A DNA stretch of 64,000 bases from Rhizobium sp. 32-5/1 (GCF_029537235.1 NZ_CP120639.1:434001-498000), one strand, 5' to 3'. Shown: positions 46,941 through 57,003, counted from the first letter of the stretch. Numbers and translations are program-made. Notes: generated by a model not told the origin, from the sequence alone.

Positions 46941-47661
46941 GGCCCCATTGCTGATAGATTGGGCTTTGTGGCGTAACGCCGATTTATGGAACTTTAGCGC
47001 GCTACCGGTTACCCTTTGCCGTTCGACTATTCCGCATTTTGGCAGCTTACCTTGAAAGGCCCGCTAGGGCGCGGCGCGGTCGTTTCGTGCCAACCTAGCT
47101 GTTTCTCGCTGGCCCGCACCTTAGACTACGTATCCGGGATGACGGGGTGAAGTGATTTTGGAGACGGTGCTTTGCTGTGATTGCTCCAAGTCGCTTCTAG
47201 ATTCCAACTGTAAATCACCGTCGGCGAAAATGGCTGCGACAAGGACCACGTCCGGAATGCCCCTCGCATTATCCAACGGCAAATAATTCCGAGTTATGTG
47301 AACTTCGATACCCGCAATGGTTATCTCAATTGCTACAAATTGCAATCATCCGCCTCGCCTACTCAATGAAAATAGCTCGTTCAAAATCAGGCTCATTGTT
47401 CCCTCATCCCGGGGCGACACCTGATCGGCTATGAAGCCGAACCGTCGACCCGTTGTCCAAACCAAATGAAAACTCAAAGATCCGGTAAAATAACAGAAGC
47501 TTAGTAGGCAGTGCACTGGGAGCGACTGGCGATGACCTGAGATCATGAACGGAGAAGGCTGTTCATTCCCAGAAAATGCGAACATTCGGCGATCGCGCTG
47601 ATCGACCTCCTCTGCCTGGGCTTTCTGGCGAGGCAGCCGAAGACCACCTCGCCAAGACTTG
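46941..47661. other. long gene-poor region between vapC and htpG
   Basis: 721 bases. A minus-strand frame at 47121-47345 (LQFVAIEITIAGIEVHITRN...) is in phase with a preceding one ending SLSRRGG and may be a worn gene, but neither has a known match. GTGGCGTAACGCCGATTTAT at about 46968 resembles a sequence at about 49851. Confidence 0.45.
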
Positions 47662-49553
47662 TTACTTGCCGTGCCCGATCGCAAGCGCAAACAGCCTGGC
47701 CTGCCGGTCAGCAAACGCGCGCGGGTTGGCGGGCTTGTCCCCATCAAGAATGCGTGCTTCGTCAAGCAAAAGCCAAGCCGCATCCTCGCGAAACGCCTGA
47801 TCGTCCATCGATGCGATGCTTTTAACACGCTCGCTCTGCGCGTTGATCTCCAGGATCGGTTTCGATGCTGTCTGCAACCGCCCTGCCCCTTGGAGGAGTT
47901 TTTCGAGTTGGCGATCGGGGCCATGTTCCGACGCGACAAGGCAGATCGCGCTTTCGGTCAACCGGTTGGAAACACGCACGTCAGCGACCTCCTCACCGAG
48001 TGCGCTTCGCGCGAAATCGATGAACGCTGTAACTTCGGGGAAGCTTGCCCACCACCCTCATCGGTGTCTCCATGGCCGGCCACAGCGTTCAGATCGGCAA
48101 GACCCTGGGTAACCGATTTAAAAGGCTTGCCCTCGAAATCTGCGGCGTTGGTCGGCCAGAAATTGTCTACGCCGTCGGTAAGCAGAAGGACTTCGATACC
48201 CTTGGCCCGAAAACCCTCGAGTTGTGGCGACGATTTCAGCTGGTCCAGACTGGAGCCGCTGATGTAATAGATCGCGGACTGCCCCTGCTTCATTCCGGCC
48301 AGATAGTCGGCCAAGCTCCGAGTTGCCTCGCCGGACACGGTAGTACGGAAGCGCGCCAGCTTCAGCAACTGCGCGCGCCGCTCAAAGTCGTCGTAAATAC
48401 CCTCCTTGAGAATGGCGCCGAACAGATCCCAGGCCTTGGAAAAAGTCTCGGCTTCGCCTTCGGCCATCTTCTCTAGGGCGGAAAGGATCCGGCTCGTCAC
48501 GCCCTTCTTGATGGCGGCAAGCACGGAACTTTCTTGGATCATCTCGCGGGAGATGTTGAGCGGCAGATCCGAGGTGTCGACGATGCCGCGGACGAACCGC
48601 AGGTAACGCGGCAGCAACTCGGCTTCGTCGGTTATGAAGACGCGCTTCACGTAGAGCTTCATCCGACCCTGTCGGTCTGGATCGAACAGGTCGAAAGGTT
48701 GAGAGCCGGGGATGAAGGCAAGCGTCGTATATTCGTGGCGTCCCTCAGCGCGAAAATGAACGTTAGCCAACGGCTCGTCGTACTGGCCTGAGATACTACG
48801 ATAGAAATCGTCGTAATCGTGCTTGGATATATCGCTCTTCTGCTTGATCCAGAGCGCTGCACCATCGGAGACCTGTGACGGCTCCGCGCCGTCTTTGTCA
48901 ACGAGACGGATAGGAACAGGTACGTGTCCTGATTGATCACGAATGATCTTTTCGACCGCCCATTTGCTGGTATATTTCTTCGCATCGTCCATGAGATGTA
49001 GCACGACGCGCGTACCGCGTGCTGGTGCTTGACCGACATCGACGGCGACAACCTCATACCTTCCCTTGCCGTCGGATGACCATTTCCAGGCCTCTCCATC
49101 GCCGGCGCGGCGGGAGATCACATCGACCCGATCGGCTACCATGAACGAGGAATAGAAGCCGACACCGAATTGGCCAATCAGCTCCGCTTTCTCTCCAGCT
49201 TTGGCCGCCTCAAGCCGCTCCATGAACGCTTTTGTCCCCGAGCGCGCGATCGTGCCAAGCGCGTCGATCATCTCGTCGCGGTTCATGCCAATGCCGGTGT
49301 CCTCGATAACGAGTGTCTTCGCCTCCTCATTGAGCGTCACGAGAATTTCCGGCTGGGTTCCATCGGACGAGAGCTGCGGCTTGGAAATCGACTCATATCG
49401 CAGCTTTTCGCAGGCATCCGCCGCGTTCGAGATCAATTCCCGGAGGAACACGTCTTTGTCCGAGTAAACCGAATGCACCATCATATGCAGGAGTCGGCTG
49501 ACATCGGCTTCAAATACGTGTTGCTCGGGCTGTTGTTCTTCTACTGTCGTCAT
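47662..49553 (-). CDS. htpG: HtpG (Hsp90) chaperone, frame-disrupted
   Basis: About 630 residues, the normal HtpG length. The N-terminal ATPase has FLRELISNAADACEKLRYES, VIEDTGIGMNRDEMI and IGQFGVGFYSSFMVAD. The middle domain has LYVKRVFITDEAELLPRYLR and LPLNISREMIQES. The frame breaks in the C4 run at about 48039-48042 (GGGG on plus) and resumes as EVTAFIDFARSALGEEVADV, RVSNRLTESAICLVASEHG to the stop at 47662. ATG 49553 (MTTVEEQQPEQHVFEADVSR) has GGAG upstream. This may be a plasmid-borne second Hsp90. Confidence 0.93.
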
Positions 49554-49942
49554 TGATAACTCCATCGCACAGAAATCGCCGATCAAATGGTTTTTTTGGG
49601 ATTAGAATTCAAGCGCAGTCTGTCGCGTGGCAAGCGTCGGAGTAACACTTTGGACAGATTTTATCGTCCTCTCCTCAAATTCTGATCGGCAACTCTCCAC
49701 AGCCTCCCCAAGAGCCTCTGCCGAAACGCTCCGGGTCCTCGTACTGTGGAAGACGATTTGGCAGGCTGAATGACCTATCCCACGCCTTGATAGGAGTCGA
49801 ACCGGCGACAGGTTGGTCAGATAGCTTAAGTGTCTGAAAAGACATACTTCGTGGGATAACGCCTATTTATGGAACTGTTGAGTTCGCCGAGATTCGCTTT
49901 ACTCTTCTTGGCACGCTGATTGACCAGAGTGATCAAGCTGGC
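49554..49942. other. intergenic region upstream of htpG
   Basis: 389 bases with the htpG promoter at its left edge. No gene is seen. GTGGGATAACGCCTATTTAT at about 49851 is a relative of the sequence at 46968. Confidence 0.5.
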
Positions 49943-50296
49943 TCATTCCTCGGTGAACGCCCGGTTGAACGAGTCTAGGATTGGACGTGACAGATATTCG
50001 AGGAAGGTCTTCTCGCCGGTATCGATGAAGACCTCGATCGGCAAGAGCCTGATTTTCACAGCTTGACCTTGAACAGGCAAGTCTTGCAGACGGCGGTGGT
50101 GCCAGCTGTGCCGATGCTGACTCCGCGCTCCACAATCCGGACAGATGCCGACCGGTTTCGCAGCAGCGGAGATAACCCAGTTTCCTTCATCTTGGAGGGT
50201 GATACCCAGAACTTTGACCCCTGGGCCGGGTGACCATTTCAATTGCGCTCGCATTCTCGCAGATAGCAGTCGAGGCGCTAACATCCTGTGAACCAC
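49943..50296 (-). pseudogene. chimera of ISL3 transposase N-terminus and HlyD-family C-terminus
   Basis: The first ~80 residues are an ISL3-family transposase start with its zinc-finger (VLGITLQDEG, then GICPDCGARSQHRHSWHHRR, LQDLPVQGQAVKIRL). The sequence then changes abruptly to PIEVFIDTGEKTFLEYLSRP, ILDSFNRAFTEE, which is the C-terminal signature of HlyD-type membrane-fusion proteins of type I secretion (P-x-EVFI-x-TGE-R-T..Y...P). Neither gene is complete. The join suggests an IS-mediated deletion that left two remnants in one open frame. Confidence 0.8.
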
Positions 50297-50346
50297 GGAA
50301 ATTGAGGAAGACCCCGTTTAAGTGCCAAACGAGACGTGAGCCCTAG

Positions 50347-50733
50347 CTAAGATGGCGTTGAACCACGCGCTAAGTCCACCTTTGTAAACGCGATCCTCAA
50401 GGCATTTCCCAGCTGTTCTTGTTGATACGGTTTTGCCAGTACCTGAGCCTCGCGCAAATGGCCTGTTAACCCGGCAGCCCCGTAGCCTGTCGAAAATACG
50501 ACTGGAATGTTGCGCCTCAGCAGGATTTCACCGATTGGATAACTCAGTTCCCCCGCGAGATTAACATCGAGCACAGCTGCATCGATTTCTATAGTACGCG
50601 CTTGTTCCAAACCTTCAGGCAGTCGAGACGCGGTGCCCGCGACGACGCATCCCATATTTTCCAACCACCGCTCCACCATCATCGCCACCATGGCTTCGTC
50701 CTCCACGACAAATATGCGTTTTCCAGTCAGCAT
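50347..50733 (-). CDS. single-domain response regulator
   Basis: 128 residues, a lone receiver domain: FVVEDEAMVAMM (acidic pocket), AAVLDVNLAGE (phospho-Asp), PVVFSTGYG (Thr/Ser) and LAKPYQQEQL (Lys). No output domain is present. The ATG overlaps the stop of the HWE kinase by one base, so the two form a cognate pair. HWE kinases often pair with such receivers. Confidence 0.92.
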   Translation of the reverse strand: MLTGKRIFVVEDEAMVAMMVERWLENMGCVVAGTASRLPEGLEQARTIEIDAAVLDVNLAGELSYPIGEILLRRNIPVVFSTGYGAAGLTGHLREAQVLAKPYQQEQLGNALRIAFTKVDLARGSTPS

Positions 50734-52760
50734 CAAACCTTGCTCCTTGTCACGCCGCCCACGGGCGGAAATTCGATTGCCCTTGCGACGACATCGCAGA
50801 TTGGGGCATCAATTTGGCAATGAAGTCCTTTCGGGTCATTGAATGCCAGATGGACTGACCCTCCCAGGTCCTGTGCGAGAATCCGCTCTAACAGTTTCGT
50901 TCCAAAGCCGCGGCGCGTTGGCACCACAACTGCTGGCCCTCCATTTTCAATCCAGCAAAACCTAAAGCGAGCATCGTCGTCACCCAACGTTTCCCATCGG
51001 ACTTCAACACGGCCTGGGCTTGTGGAGAGCGCGCCGTATTTCACCGCGTTCGTTGCGAGCTCGTGCAAGCCCAGAGAAAGTGCCAGTGCCGCCCGTGGCC
51101 ACAGACGCAGCGGTGGTCCGGAAATTGCAAAGGGATTGCTTTCGCTGCTCACGAACGGCCTGAGGGCATTTGCCACGACGTCCGCTATCGAAGCGCTCTC
51201 CCAGCTTTCGCGCGTGAGCACGTCATGTGCCGTCGATAAAGCCAGCAGACGCCCCTCAAGCGCATCGCGGATGGCTGGATCGGCGCTCCGCAATGTCTGA
51301 GTGATGATGGCCTGAACGGTGGCTAAGGTGTTCTTAACGCGATGGTTCAGTTCGTTGACCATCAGACGCAGTCGGTCCTCGACCTTCCTTCGTTCCGTGA
51401 TGTCGATGGAGATGCCGACGATGCCGGCTACCCGGCCAGTTGCGTCCCGCATCGGCGTCTTCGTCGTAAGCCAGACAGGCTGGTCAGAGCCGCTTTGACC
51501 TATAGTTCCCTCAATGACCTGCGTCTCTCCCGTGTCGATGATGCGGCGGTCAGCTTTCGCGACGGCTTCCGCCTGCTTAGCATTATCGAAATACTCGTGA
51601 ACCGTCCGTCCTTCCAGATCCGACCATGAGCGCCCCAGATGCCGCAGCAGTGGGCCATTGGCCATGAGAATGCGGCCTTCATTGTCTTTGGCGTAGACGA
51701 GGCTCGTTCCGGTTTCGATGATGATGCGAAGCAACCTATCAGCTTCCAGCAAGGTCGCGCCCGTGGCGCGGGCTTTGTCTTCGGCTCGTCCGCGCCGCGT
51801 TGACTCGCGCCAGAGGATTATGCCGAGACCCATCCCAAGCAGAGCCATCAGGATGATTACCGTTCCGATCAGCCACATCGTTCGGTTCCATGGAGCGTAT
51901 ATAGTCCGTTCCGACAGGCCGACTACGACTATGAATGGAAGCGTGCCGAGCTGACGGTATGCATAGAGGCGATAGACTCCGTCGATCAGGCTGGTGGACT
52001 CGTAGGTGCCAACCTTTGCCTGACCAATCAGCTCGAACACTCGCGCGCTTTTCACGTCTCGCCCTAAATCAACAGGATTGAACGGCGTCCGCGCAACGAT
52101 CAAACCATCGGTGGTCAAGAGGCTGACAATACTCTCGTCATCCAGTTTAAGCGCACTGAAGAGATGTTGGAAGAAGTCGGTGGGAATGCCGATGCCGACA
52201 ACACCGGCGAAATCGCCTTTTGCGTCATTGACGCGCCTGCTCAGAAAAATGTTCCCAATCTTAGACACTTTTCCCACCAACGGCGGGCCGACATACAGCC
52301 CAAAATCCGCCTTGTCTCTTTGTGCGGTGAACCATGCGCGATCGCTGTAGTTCGTCCTGCCATAGTCCTTATTATCAGACGACATGACCGGGTTGCCTTT
52401 CCTGTCCATGATGGCGAGGCCATTCAACGAACCTAGCGCAACGCTGTCGAATAGGGCGGCGCGCTTCACTTCAACGGACAGCTTGGCAAAGCCCGGAAGC
52501 GCCAGAGCGTGTGCCGCGCCTTGCAGCGATTGAGCATAACTGGAGATGACACGCTCCATGTCCCGCTCGAGGCCGATGGACAGGTTCTGTGCGGTCTGTT
52601 CCGCTGCAAGATGTTGGCTTTTCCGCATATCCTGACGAAGCCAAACACCACCCGACACTAGAATCAGGACGATCAACCCAACGGTCACAATCACGCGTTT
52701 CGAAATTGTCGCTCTATACATCTGGCTCGCAGGTGCCAGAAACCCAATGATCGCCGTCAT
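50733..52760 (-). CDS. membrane HWE-family histidine kinase with dCACHE and PAS domains
   Basis: 675 residues. A membrane helix (VIVTVGLIVLILVSGGVWL, about 22-40), a periplasmic dCACHE sensor (about 45-285, with YSDRAWFTAQRDKADFGLYV), a second helix (LIGTVIILMALLGMGLGIIL), a PAS domain (about 340-450) and an HWE kinase core follow. The H-box is LNHRVKNTLATVQAI, then LGLHELATNAVKYGALS and GFGTKLLERILAQDLGG. Its start overlaps the end of the upstream hybrid kinase and its stop overlaps the receiver gene. It probably detects small molecules in the periplasm. Confidence 0.93.
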   Translation of the reverse strand: MTAIIGFLAPASQMYRATISKRVIVTVGLIVLILVSGGVWLRQDMRKSQHLAAEQTAQNLSIGLERDMERVISSYAQSLQGAAHALALPGFAKLSVEVKRAALFDSVALGSLNGLAIMDRKGNPVMSSDNKDYGRTNYSDRAWFTAQRDKADFGLYVGPPLVGKVSKIGNIFLSRRVNDAKGDFAGVVGIGIPTDFFQHLFSALKLDDESIVSLLTTDGLIVARTPFNPVDLGRDVKSARVFELIGQAKVGTYESTSLIDGVYRLYAYRQLGTLPFIVVVGLSERTIYAPWNRTMWLIGTVIILMALLGMGLGIILWRESTRRGRAEDKARATGATLLEADRLLRIIIETGTSLVYAKDNEGRILMANGPLLRHLGRSWSDLEGRTVHEYFDNAKQAEAVAKADRRIIDTGETQVIEGTIGQSGSDQPVWLTTKTPMRDATGRVAGIVGISIDITERRKVEDRLRLMVNELNHRVKNTLATVQAIITQTLRSADPAIRDALEGRLLALSTAHDVLTRESWESASIADVVANALRPFVSSESNPFAISGPPLRLWPRAALALSLGLHELATNAVKYGALSTSPGRVEVRWETLGDDDARFRFCWIENGGPAVVVPTRRGFGTKLLERILAQDLGGSVHLAFNDPKGLHCQIDAPICDVVARAIEFPPVGGVTRSKV

Positions 52761-54715
52761 GCTACGGGCTGCGATTCTTTCCGCTGGCTACGGTCAATCA
52801 CTTCCGAGAGTTGCTGTTGAGAAAATGGCTTCGGTATTAGAGGGAGTGCGGGGTTCGCTCCGAACGGAAGTTTCGAATATCCCGTTGCCAAGACGATCGG
52901 CAAAGAAGGACGGATGTTCCATGCAATGTCAGCGAACTCGGAACCGTTCATGAGCGGCATCGCATAGTCGGTCAGAACCAGATCGATGTGGGAATCATTC
53001 CCGACGAGATAGAGTGCCTCTTCTCCTGACGTTGCCGTCATGACGATATGGCCGAGGGCCTTGAGCATAAGCACGGTGTTGCGGAGAACCAGCTCGTCAT
53101 CGTCTACCGCGAGGATGCGGTATCCTCGCAAACTTGCGTCAGATTCGCAATTCTCTATCGCCGCCGACGGAGCCTCCACCTCGGGTTCCGCAACCGGAAG
53201 CCAGAGTTCGACCACGGTTCCAGCTCCTGTCGCGGAACGCAGCACGAGCTTGCCGCCCGAATGCTCAAGGAGCGTGGCCACCATTGCCAGACCAAGCCCG
53301 GTTCCCTTGCCGGCTAATTTGGTCGTGAAGAACGGCTGTGTTGCGGACGCCAGCGTCTCGGCGCTCATTCCGGATCCAGAGTCACAGACGCTCAGACAAA
53401 CATAGTTTCCCTCCGGCAGACCCGGCTGTTCCCCTTCGCGGACCTGATGTTCGTCCGCCGCAATAATGAGGGAGCCGCCGTTGGGCATAGCGTCGCGTGC
53501 GTTGACAGCCAGATTGAGAAGCGCGCTCGACAACTGGTTTGTGTCGCTGCGCACGTTTGGTAGATCGGTCGGGAATTTGATTTCCAATCGGATCATCGGC
53601 CCGATCGATCTGGCCATGAGATCCGCCATGCCATTGACGAGGGTGATAGCGTCAATCGCCTCGAGGTGTGTCTGCTCCTGGCGCGAGAACGCAAGCATCC
53701 GTTCGATGAGGGCGGTCCCGCGTTTCCCACTTTGGATGGCATTGTCCAACAGTTGCGTCACCTCTGGCGACGGCGGGATACGGTTCTCCAGCATCTCCAG
53801 GCTGCCTAGCATCACCATGAGCAGATTGTTGAAATCATGCGCGAAGCCACCTGTCAGCTGGCCAACGATCTCCAGCTTTTGAGACTGGAAAAGCTCATTC
53901 TGTTTGACGTCGAGAGCTGTCTGGGCCGCGATTTTCTCGGTGATATCGCGTGTCACCTTGGCAAAGCCTACGAGGGTTCCAGTATCTTCGTGCATGGCGT
54001 CGATGATGACATTGGCCCAATAGCGTGTGCCGTTTTTTCTGACCTGCCAGCCTTCCTTTTCGAAGCGGCCATCCCTTGTCGCAGTCGCAAGAGCATGCGT
54101 GTTCTCCCCTGAGGCAAGATCATCGGCCGTAAAGAAACGCGAGAAATTCTCGCCGATGATTTCATCCGAGGTGTAACCATTGATCCGTTCCGCTCCTGCG
54201 TTCCAGGTGGTGACGTATCCATGGGGATTAAGTACATAGATGGCGTAGTCGGTGACACTTTGAACGATAAGCTGAAACTGCGCCTCGCTCGAGGCCAGTT
54301 CGGCTTCCGCGAGCTTGCGCTCGGTCAGGTCCCTGGCGACCTTGGCAAAGCCGATAAGTTCGTGTTGATCGTTGAAGATCGGGTCAACGAGAACATGGGC
54401 CCAGAACTTCGTTCGATCCTTGCGAAGCCGCCATCCCTCCGCTTCGAACCGTCCGGCAATAGCTGCAGTCTGCAACGCGATTTCGGGCAACCCCGCCGCT
54501 CTGTCTTCCTCGCAGTAGAAAACGGAGTAATGTTCGCCAAGAATCTCGTCTTCAGTGTAGCCTTTGCAGCGTTGCGCTCCGGTATTCCAGGACGTGATGT
54601 ATCCTCCGGGATCGAGCATGTAGATGGCGTAATCCGTAATCGCATCGACGAGCATACGGTAGCGTGCCTCGATCATCGTGCTCTGACGACCGTGGAGGCG
54701 TACGATATCATTCAT
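52757..54715 (-). CDS. hybrid sensor histidine kinase PAS-PAS-HK-REC (copy 2)
   Basis: 652 residues, intact. Two PAS domains (YMLDPGGYITSWNTGAQRC and YVLNPHGYVTTWNAGAERIN), H-box FAHDFNNLLMVMLGSLEML, N-box LNLAVNARDAMPNGG, GTGLGLAMV and the receiver (AVDDDE, LTDYAMP with phospho-Asp, IPKPFSQQQL). It is a paralogue of 21055-23011. It is first in an operon with the HWE kinase and single-domain receiver (4-base overlap with the HWE gene), a layout that suggests a shared phosphorelay or antagonistic control. No membrane segment; probably a cytoplasmic sensor. Confidence 0.94.
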   Translation of the reverse strand: MNDIVRLHGRQSTMIEARYRMLVDAITDYAIYMLDPGGYITSWNTGAQRCKGYTEDEILGEHYSVFYCEEDRAAGLPEIALQTAAIAGRFEAEGWRLRKDRTKFWAHVLVDPIFNDQHELIGFAKVARDLTERKLAEAELASSEAQFQLIVQSVTDYAIYVLNPHGYVTTWNAGAERINGYTSDEIIGENFSRFFTADDLASGENTHALATATRDGRFEKEGWQVRKNGTRYWANVIIDAMHEDTGTLVGFAKVTRDITEKIAAQTALDVKQNELFQSQKLEIVGQLTGGFAHDFNNLLMVMLGSLEMLENRIPPSPEVTQLLDNAIQSGKRGTALIERMLAFSRQEQTHLEAIDAITLVNGMADLMARSIGPMIRLEIKFPTDLPNVRSDTNQLSSALLNLAVNARDAMPNGGSLIIAADEHQVREGEQPGLPEGNYVCLSVCDSGSGMSAETLASATQPFFTTKLAGKGTGLGLAMVATLLEHSGGKLVLRSATGAGTVVELWLPVAEPEVEAPSAAIENCESDASLRGYRILAVDDDELVLRNTVLMLKALGHIVMTATSGEEALYLVGNDSHIDLVLTDYAMPLMNGSEFADIAWNIRPSLPIVLATGYSKLPFGANPALPLIPKPFSQQQLSEVIDRSQRKESQPVA

Positions 54716-54830
54716 ATGAACCGCCCTGCAGGCTTATACCTTGGATGCCGTCCCGCTGCGCATTAGCCTGCGCATTAAGAGAAGTGGACCCGGATGCCTG
54801 CCGAATCACTATACACGGGTTAGGAGAAGG

Positions 54831-54971
54831 ATGTTCAATTATGACTACCTGGAGGACCAGCTGGATGCTGTGTCAAACGTTCGGGTGCGATTTGGCTTTG
54901 ATCGGACGATACGCCCTGGCAGCCGTCCTACCAGAATGAAGCTGCGTGGCCACCGCAACTATGTTGGATAA
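54831..54971 (+). CDS. small protein of unknown function, divergent from kinase copy 2
   Basis: 46 codons (MFNYDYLEDQLDAVSNVRVR...) with GGAGAAGG just upstream of ATG 54831. It is rich in Arg in the second half. No family is recognised, and the equivalent place next to kinase copy 1 does not preserve it, so it could be chance. Confidence 0.3.
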   Translation: MFNYDYLEDQLDAVSNVRVRFGFDRTIRPGSRPTRMKLRGHRNYVG

Positions 54972-54983
54972 CCAAGCCGCGAT

Positions 54984-55751
54984 TTAGGCGGCTTTGGCAA
55001 ACAGCGCCTGCGCCGATACCGGAACGGCCAATTGTTCAAAGCTGGGTTTTGCCAAGAGATAGCCCTGAATGAGGGAGACGCCAAGATCGGTTAAGGCCTG
55101 CAACTCTCCTACAGTCTCAACGCCTTCACACAGCGGCGCAATCTCAAGCTCTTCGAGCATTTGCAAAGTATGCTTAACGACCGTGCGCCGGATGGGATCG
55201 GTGTCGATTCCTCTGATTAAGTCCATGTCGAGTTTGACGATGTCTGGCTGAAAATGGGCAAGAAGTCCTAAACCGGAATGGCCCGCTCCAAAGTCATCGA
55301 TGGCGGTCTTGAATCCCATATCCCGATAGGTTCGAAGGATGTTTAGAACATGTTTTGTGTCCAGCTGTTCGTTTTCGGTAAACTCGAAGATGATGCGGTC
55401 GAGCGGAAACCCGGTTTTCATGGCCGTTGCGAGCGTTAATCGGATACAAGCGCGCGGCTCATAAACGGCATTGGGCATAAAGTTGATCGATAGCCTCGCG
55501 TCGCCCTCAAGATCGTAGAGCTTGGCCGCGAGTTCGATCGCCTTGACCCGACATTGTTGATCAAATGCGTAACGATTATGGGTCTGGACCTGAGATAGGA
55601 CAGACACGGCTCCTTCGCCGTTTGGACCACGCACCAACGCTTCGTGGGCAAAGATCTTATTCGTGCGAATGTCGACGATAGGTTGGAACGCCATCGAGAA
55701 GGGTAGTTCAAACGCCGCACCGTCGCGGCAACCGTTGCATTGGGTCGACAT
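54984..55751 (-). CDS. EAL-domain protein (c-di-GMP phosphodiesterase)
   Basis: 255 residues, a stand-alone EAL domain. It has AFQPIVDI, HEALVRGPNG (EAL box, EALVRG), LSINFMPNA, FEFTENEQLD, AIDDFGAGHSGL, VKLDMDLIRG, CEGVETVGEL and IQGYLLAKP. The main catalytic Glu, Asn, Asp-Asp and Lys positions are present, so it is probably active or c-di-GMP binding. ATG 55751 (MSTQCNGCRDGAAF) matches the domain start. Its partner is unknown; it faces an inhibitor I78-like gene. Confidence 0.93.
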   Translation of the reverse strand: MSTQCNGCRDGAAFELPFSMAFQPIVDIRTNKIFAHEALVRGPNGEGAVSVLSQVQTHNRYAFDQQCRVKAIELAAKLYDLEGDARLSINFMPNAVYEPRACIRLTLATAMKTGFPLDRIIFEFTENEQLDTKHVLNILRTYRDMGFKTAIDDFGAGHSGLGLLAHFQPDIVKLDMDLIRGIDTDPIRRTVVKHTLQMLEELEIAPLCEGVETVGELQALTDLGVSLIQGYLLAKPSFEQLAVPVSAQALFAKAA

Positions 55752-55862
55752 CGTTGCCCGCTCTCCTTTGTTCGGAGAACCTACGGGCAAGCCGTTAAAC
55801 TTCCCTTGCTTCTCTGCGCAATTAGAGAAACGATGTGTCGACGGTCAAAAAGGCAAAGGTCA

Positions 55863-56156
55863 ATGAAATCTGCTCTGCGTGTAATGAGTGTTTTGCTCGC
55901 CTTCAGCGCCATTCCGGCCTTGGTCGCTTGCTCCGCACGCTCTGAAGTTCCCAGTGGCAGGTGCGATCCCCTAGCAGCACGGGCACTTATTGAGCAGCTA
56001 AAGCCGACCGATGAGGAAGCCAAGCACCGAACTGGAGCGACCATTGTGCGGCAGATCACGCCCGGCCAGCCCGTCACCCATGATTTCCGAGATTACAGGG
56101 TGACCTTAGAGATCAATCCGACCTCAGGCCGTGTGGTGGCGGCGACCTGCGGGTAA
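55863..56156 (+). CDS. peptidase inhibitor I78-family lipoprotein
   Basis: 97 residues. A lipoprotein leader (MKSALRVMSVLLAFSAIPAL, VAC) is followed by a short I78-like domain: CDPLAARALIEQL, TGATIVRQITPGQPVTHDFR, YRVTLEINPTSGRVVAATCG. The pattern R-x-I-x-PG-x-x-V-x-x-D-R-L-x-x-x-x-x-x-x-G-x-I..CG is characteristic. The family inhibits subtilisin-like proteases in the periplasm or outside the cell. It stands alone, divergent from the EAL gene. Confidence 0.85.
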   Translation: MKSALRVMSVLLAFSAIPALVACSARSEVPSGRCDPLAARALIEQLKPTDEEAKHRTGATIVRQITPGQPVTHDFRDYRVTLEINPTSGRVVAATCG

Positions 56157-56215
56157 GCAGGCATCGAAACATTTTTGAATGCAAAGAGACGAATTCTTAC
56201 GCAAGACATAGGACA

Positions 56216-56530
56216 TGACTAAAGCGGTTCGCGCGGATTGTCGACCTTGGCGCATTCCCGAGACCTCATCCGCGACCACCTGGCGGCCAAAGGCGTTGCC
56301 GCCGTCATCGCGACCGGCGCAACCGCAAGGTCGTGCCAGGCATCGACGGCCACATTTCTGTCCGGGGAAACGCCTTCGAGCGCTGTTTGCTAAGCTCAAG
56401 CAGAACCGTCGGTACTGGCGACCGCCTTGACAAGACGGCCGACAGCTTCTTCGGCTTCGTCCTAGTGGCCTCACGCCGCTTAGGGATCAGGCATTTTAGC
56501 CACATCACCTGGCGGGCGGGCCTGGTCATT
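56216..56530 (+). pseudogene. IS5-family (IS427-like) transposase remnant
   Basis: Several frames read fragments of a transposase end: AKGVAAVIA, a FERC.AKLKQNRR segment, DKTADSFFGFVLVASRRLGI and RHFSHIT. The NxxERxFxxLKxxRRxATRYDKxAxxFLGFVLxAS ending is typical of the IS5/IS427 group. It has neither a continuous frame nor the N-terminal DDE part. Confidence 0.65.
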
Positions 56531-56628
56531 TTGGATCTGGCTCGACACATCTACCGGCGGCGGGTTAACCCAGCCGAGGTGGCCTTGTGAGGCAGCCTTC
56601 TCACTTTACGTCCGCTCTTTCTCGTGGT

Positions 56629-57003
56629 TCAGCCCGAAGATCGCGGCAGGAGGCCTGTCAACGCGGACGTCAACTGGTCGAAGCTGAACGGCTTGCGCAG
56701 GACGTCCCGTTCGCAGAAGCCGTCCCTCGTCTCTCGGTAGCAGTTCCCCGTCGAGTATATGAAGGGCACTCCATGGCTGGCCAGCGAGTCCGCGACGGGG
56801 CAGCTATCGATGCCATGCAGGTTCATGTCGAGCATCGCGCCGTCAAAGGTTCGCGTCTCGATCTCGAGCAGCGCCTTCTCGACCGTGCCTGCGGACGTCA
56901 CGTTGCGACATCCGAGTTCGTCAAGCATCTCCTCGATCATCAACAGGATCATCGTCTCGTCCTCGACCACTAGGATCCGGCGGTCTGCGAGGAGGCTATT
57001 CAT
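56629..57003 (-). CDS. single-domain response regulator (second set)
   Basis: 124 residues of a lone receiver: LVVEDETMILLMIEEM (acidic pair), GAMLDMNLHGIDS (phospho-Asp), PFIYSTGN (Thr/Ser) and VLRKPFSFDQL (Lys). It overlaps the end of the upstream HWE kinase by 8 bases, so they are a cognate pair. It resembles, but is not the same as, the receiver at 50347-50733. Confidence 0.92.
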   Translation of the reverse strand: MNSLLADRRILVVEDETMILLMIEEMLDELGCRNVTSAGTVEKALLEIETRTFDGAMLDMNLHGIDSCPVADSLASHGVPFIYSTGNCYRETRDGFCERDVLRKPFSFDQLTSALTGLLPRSSG

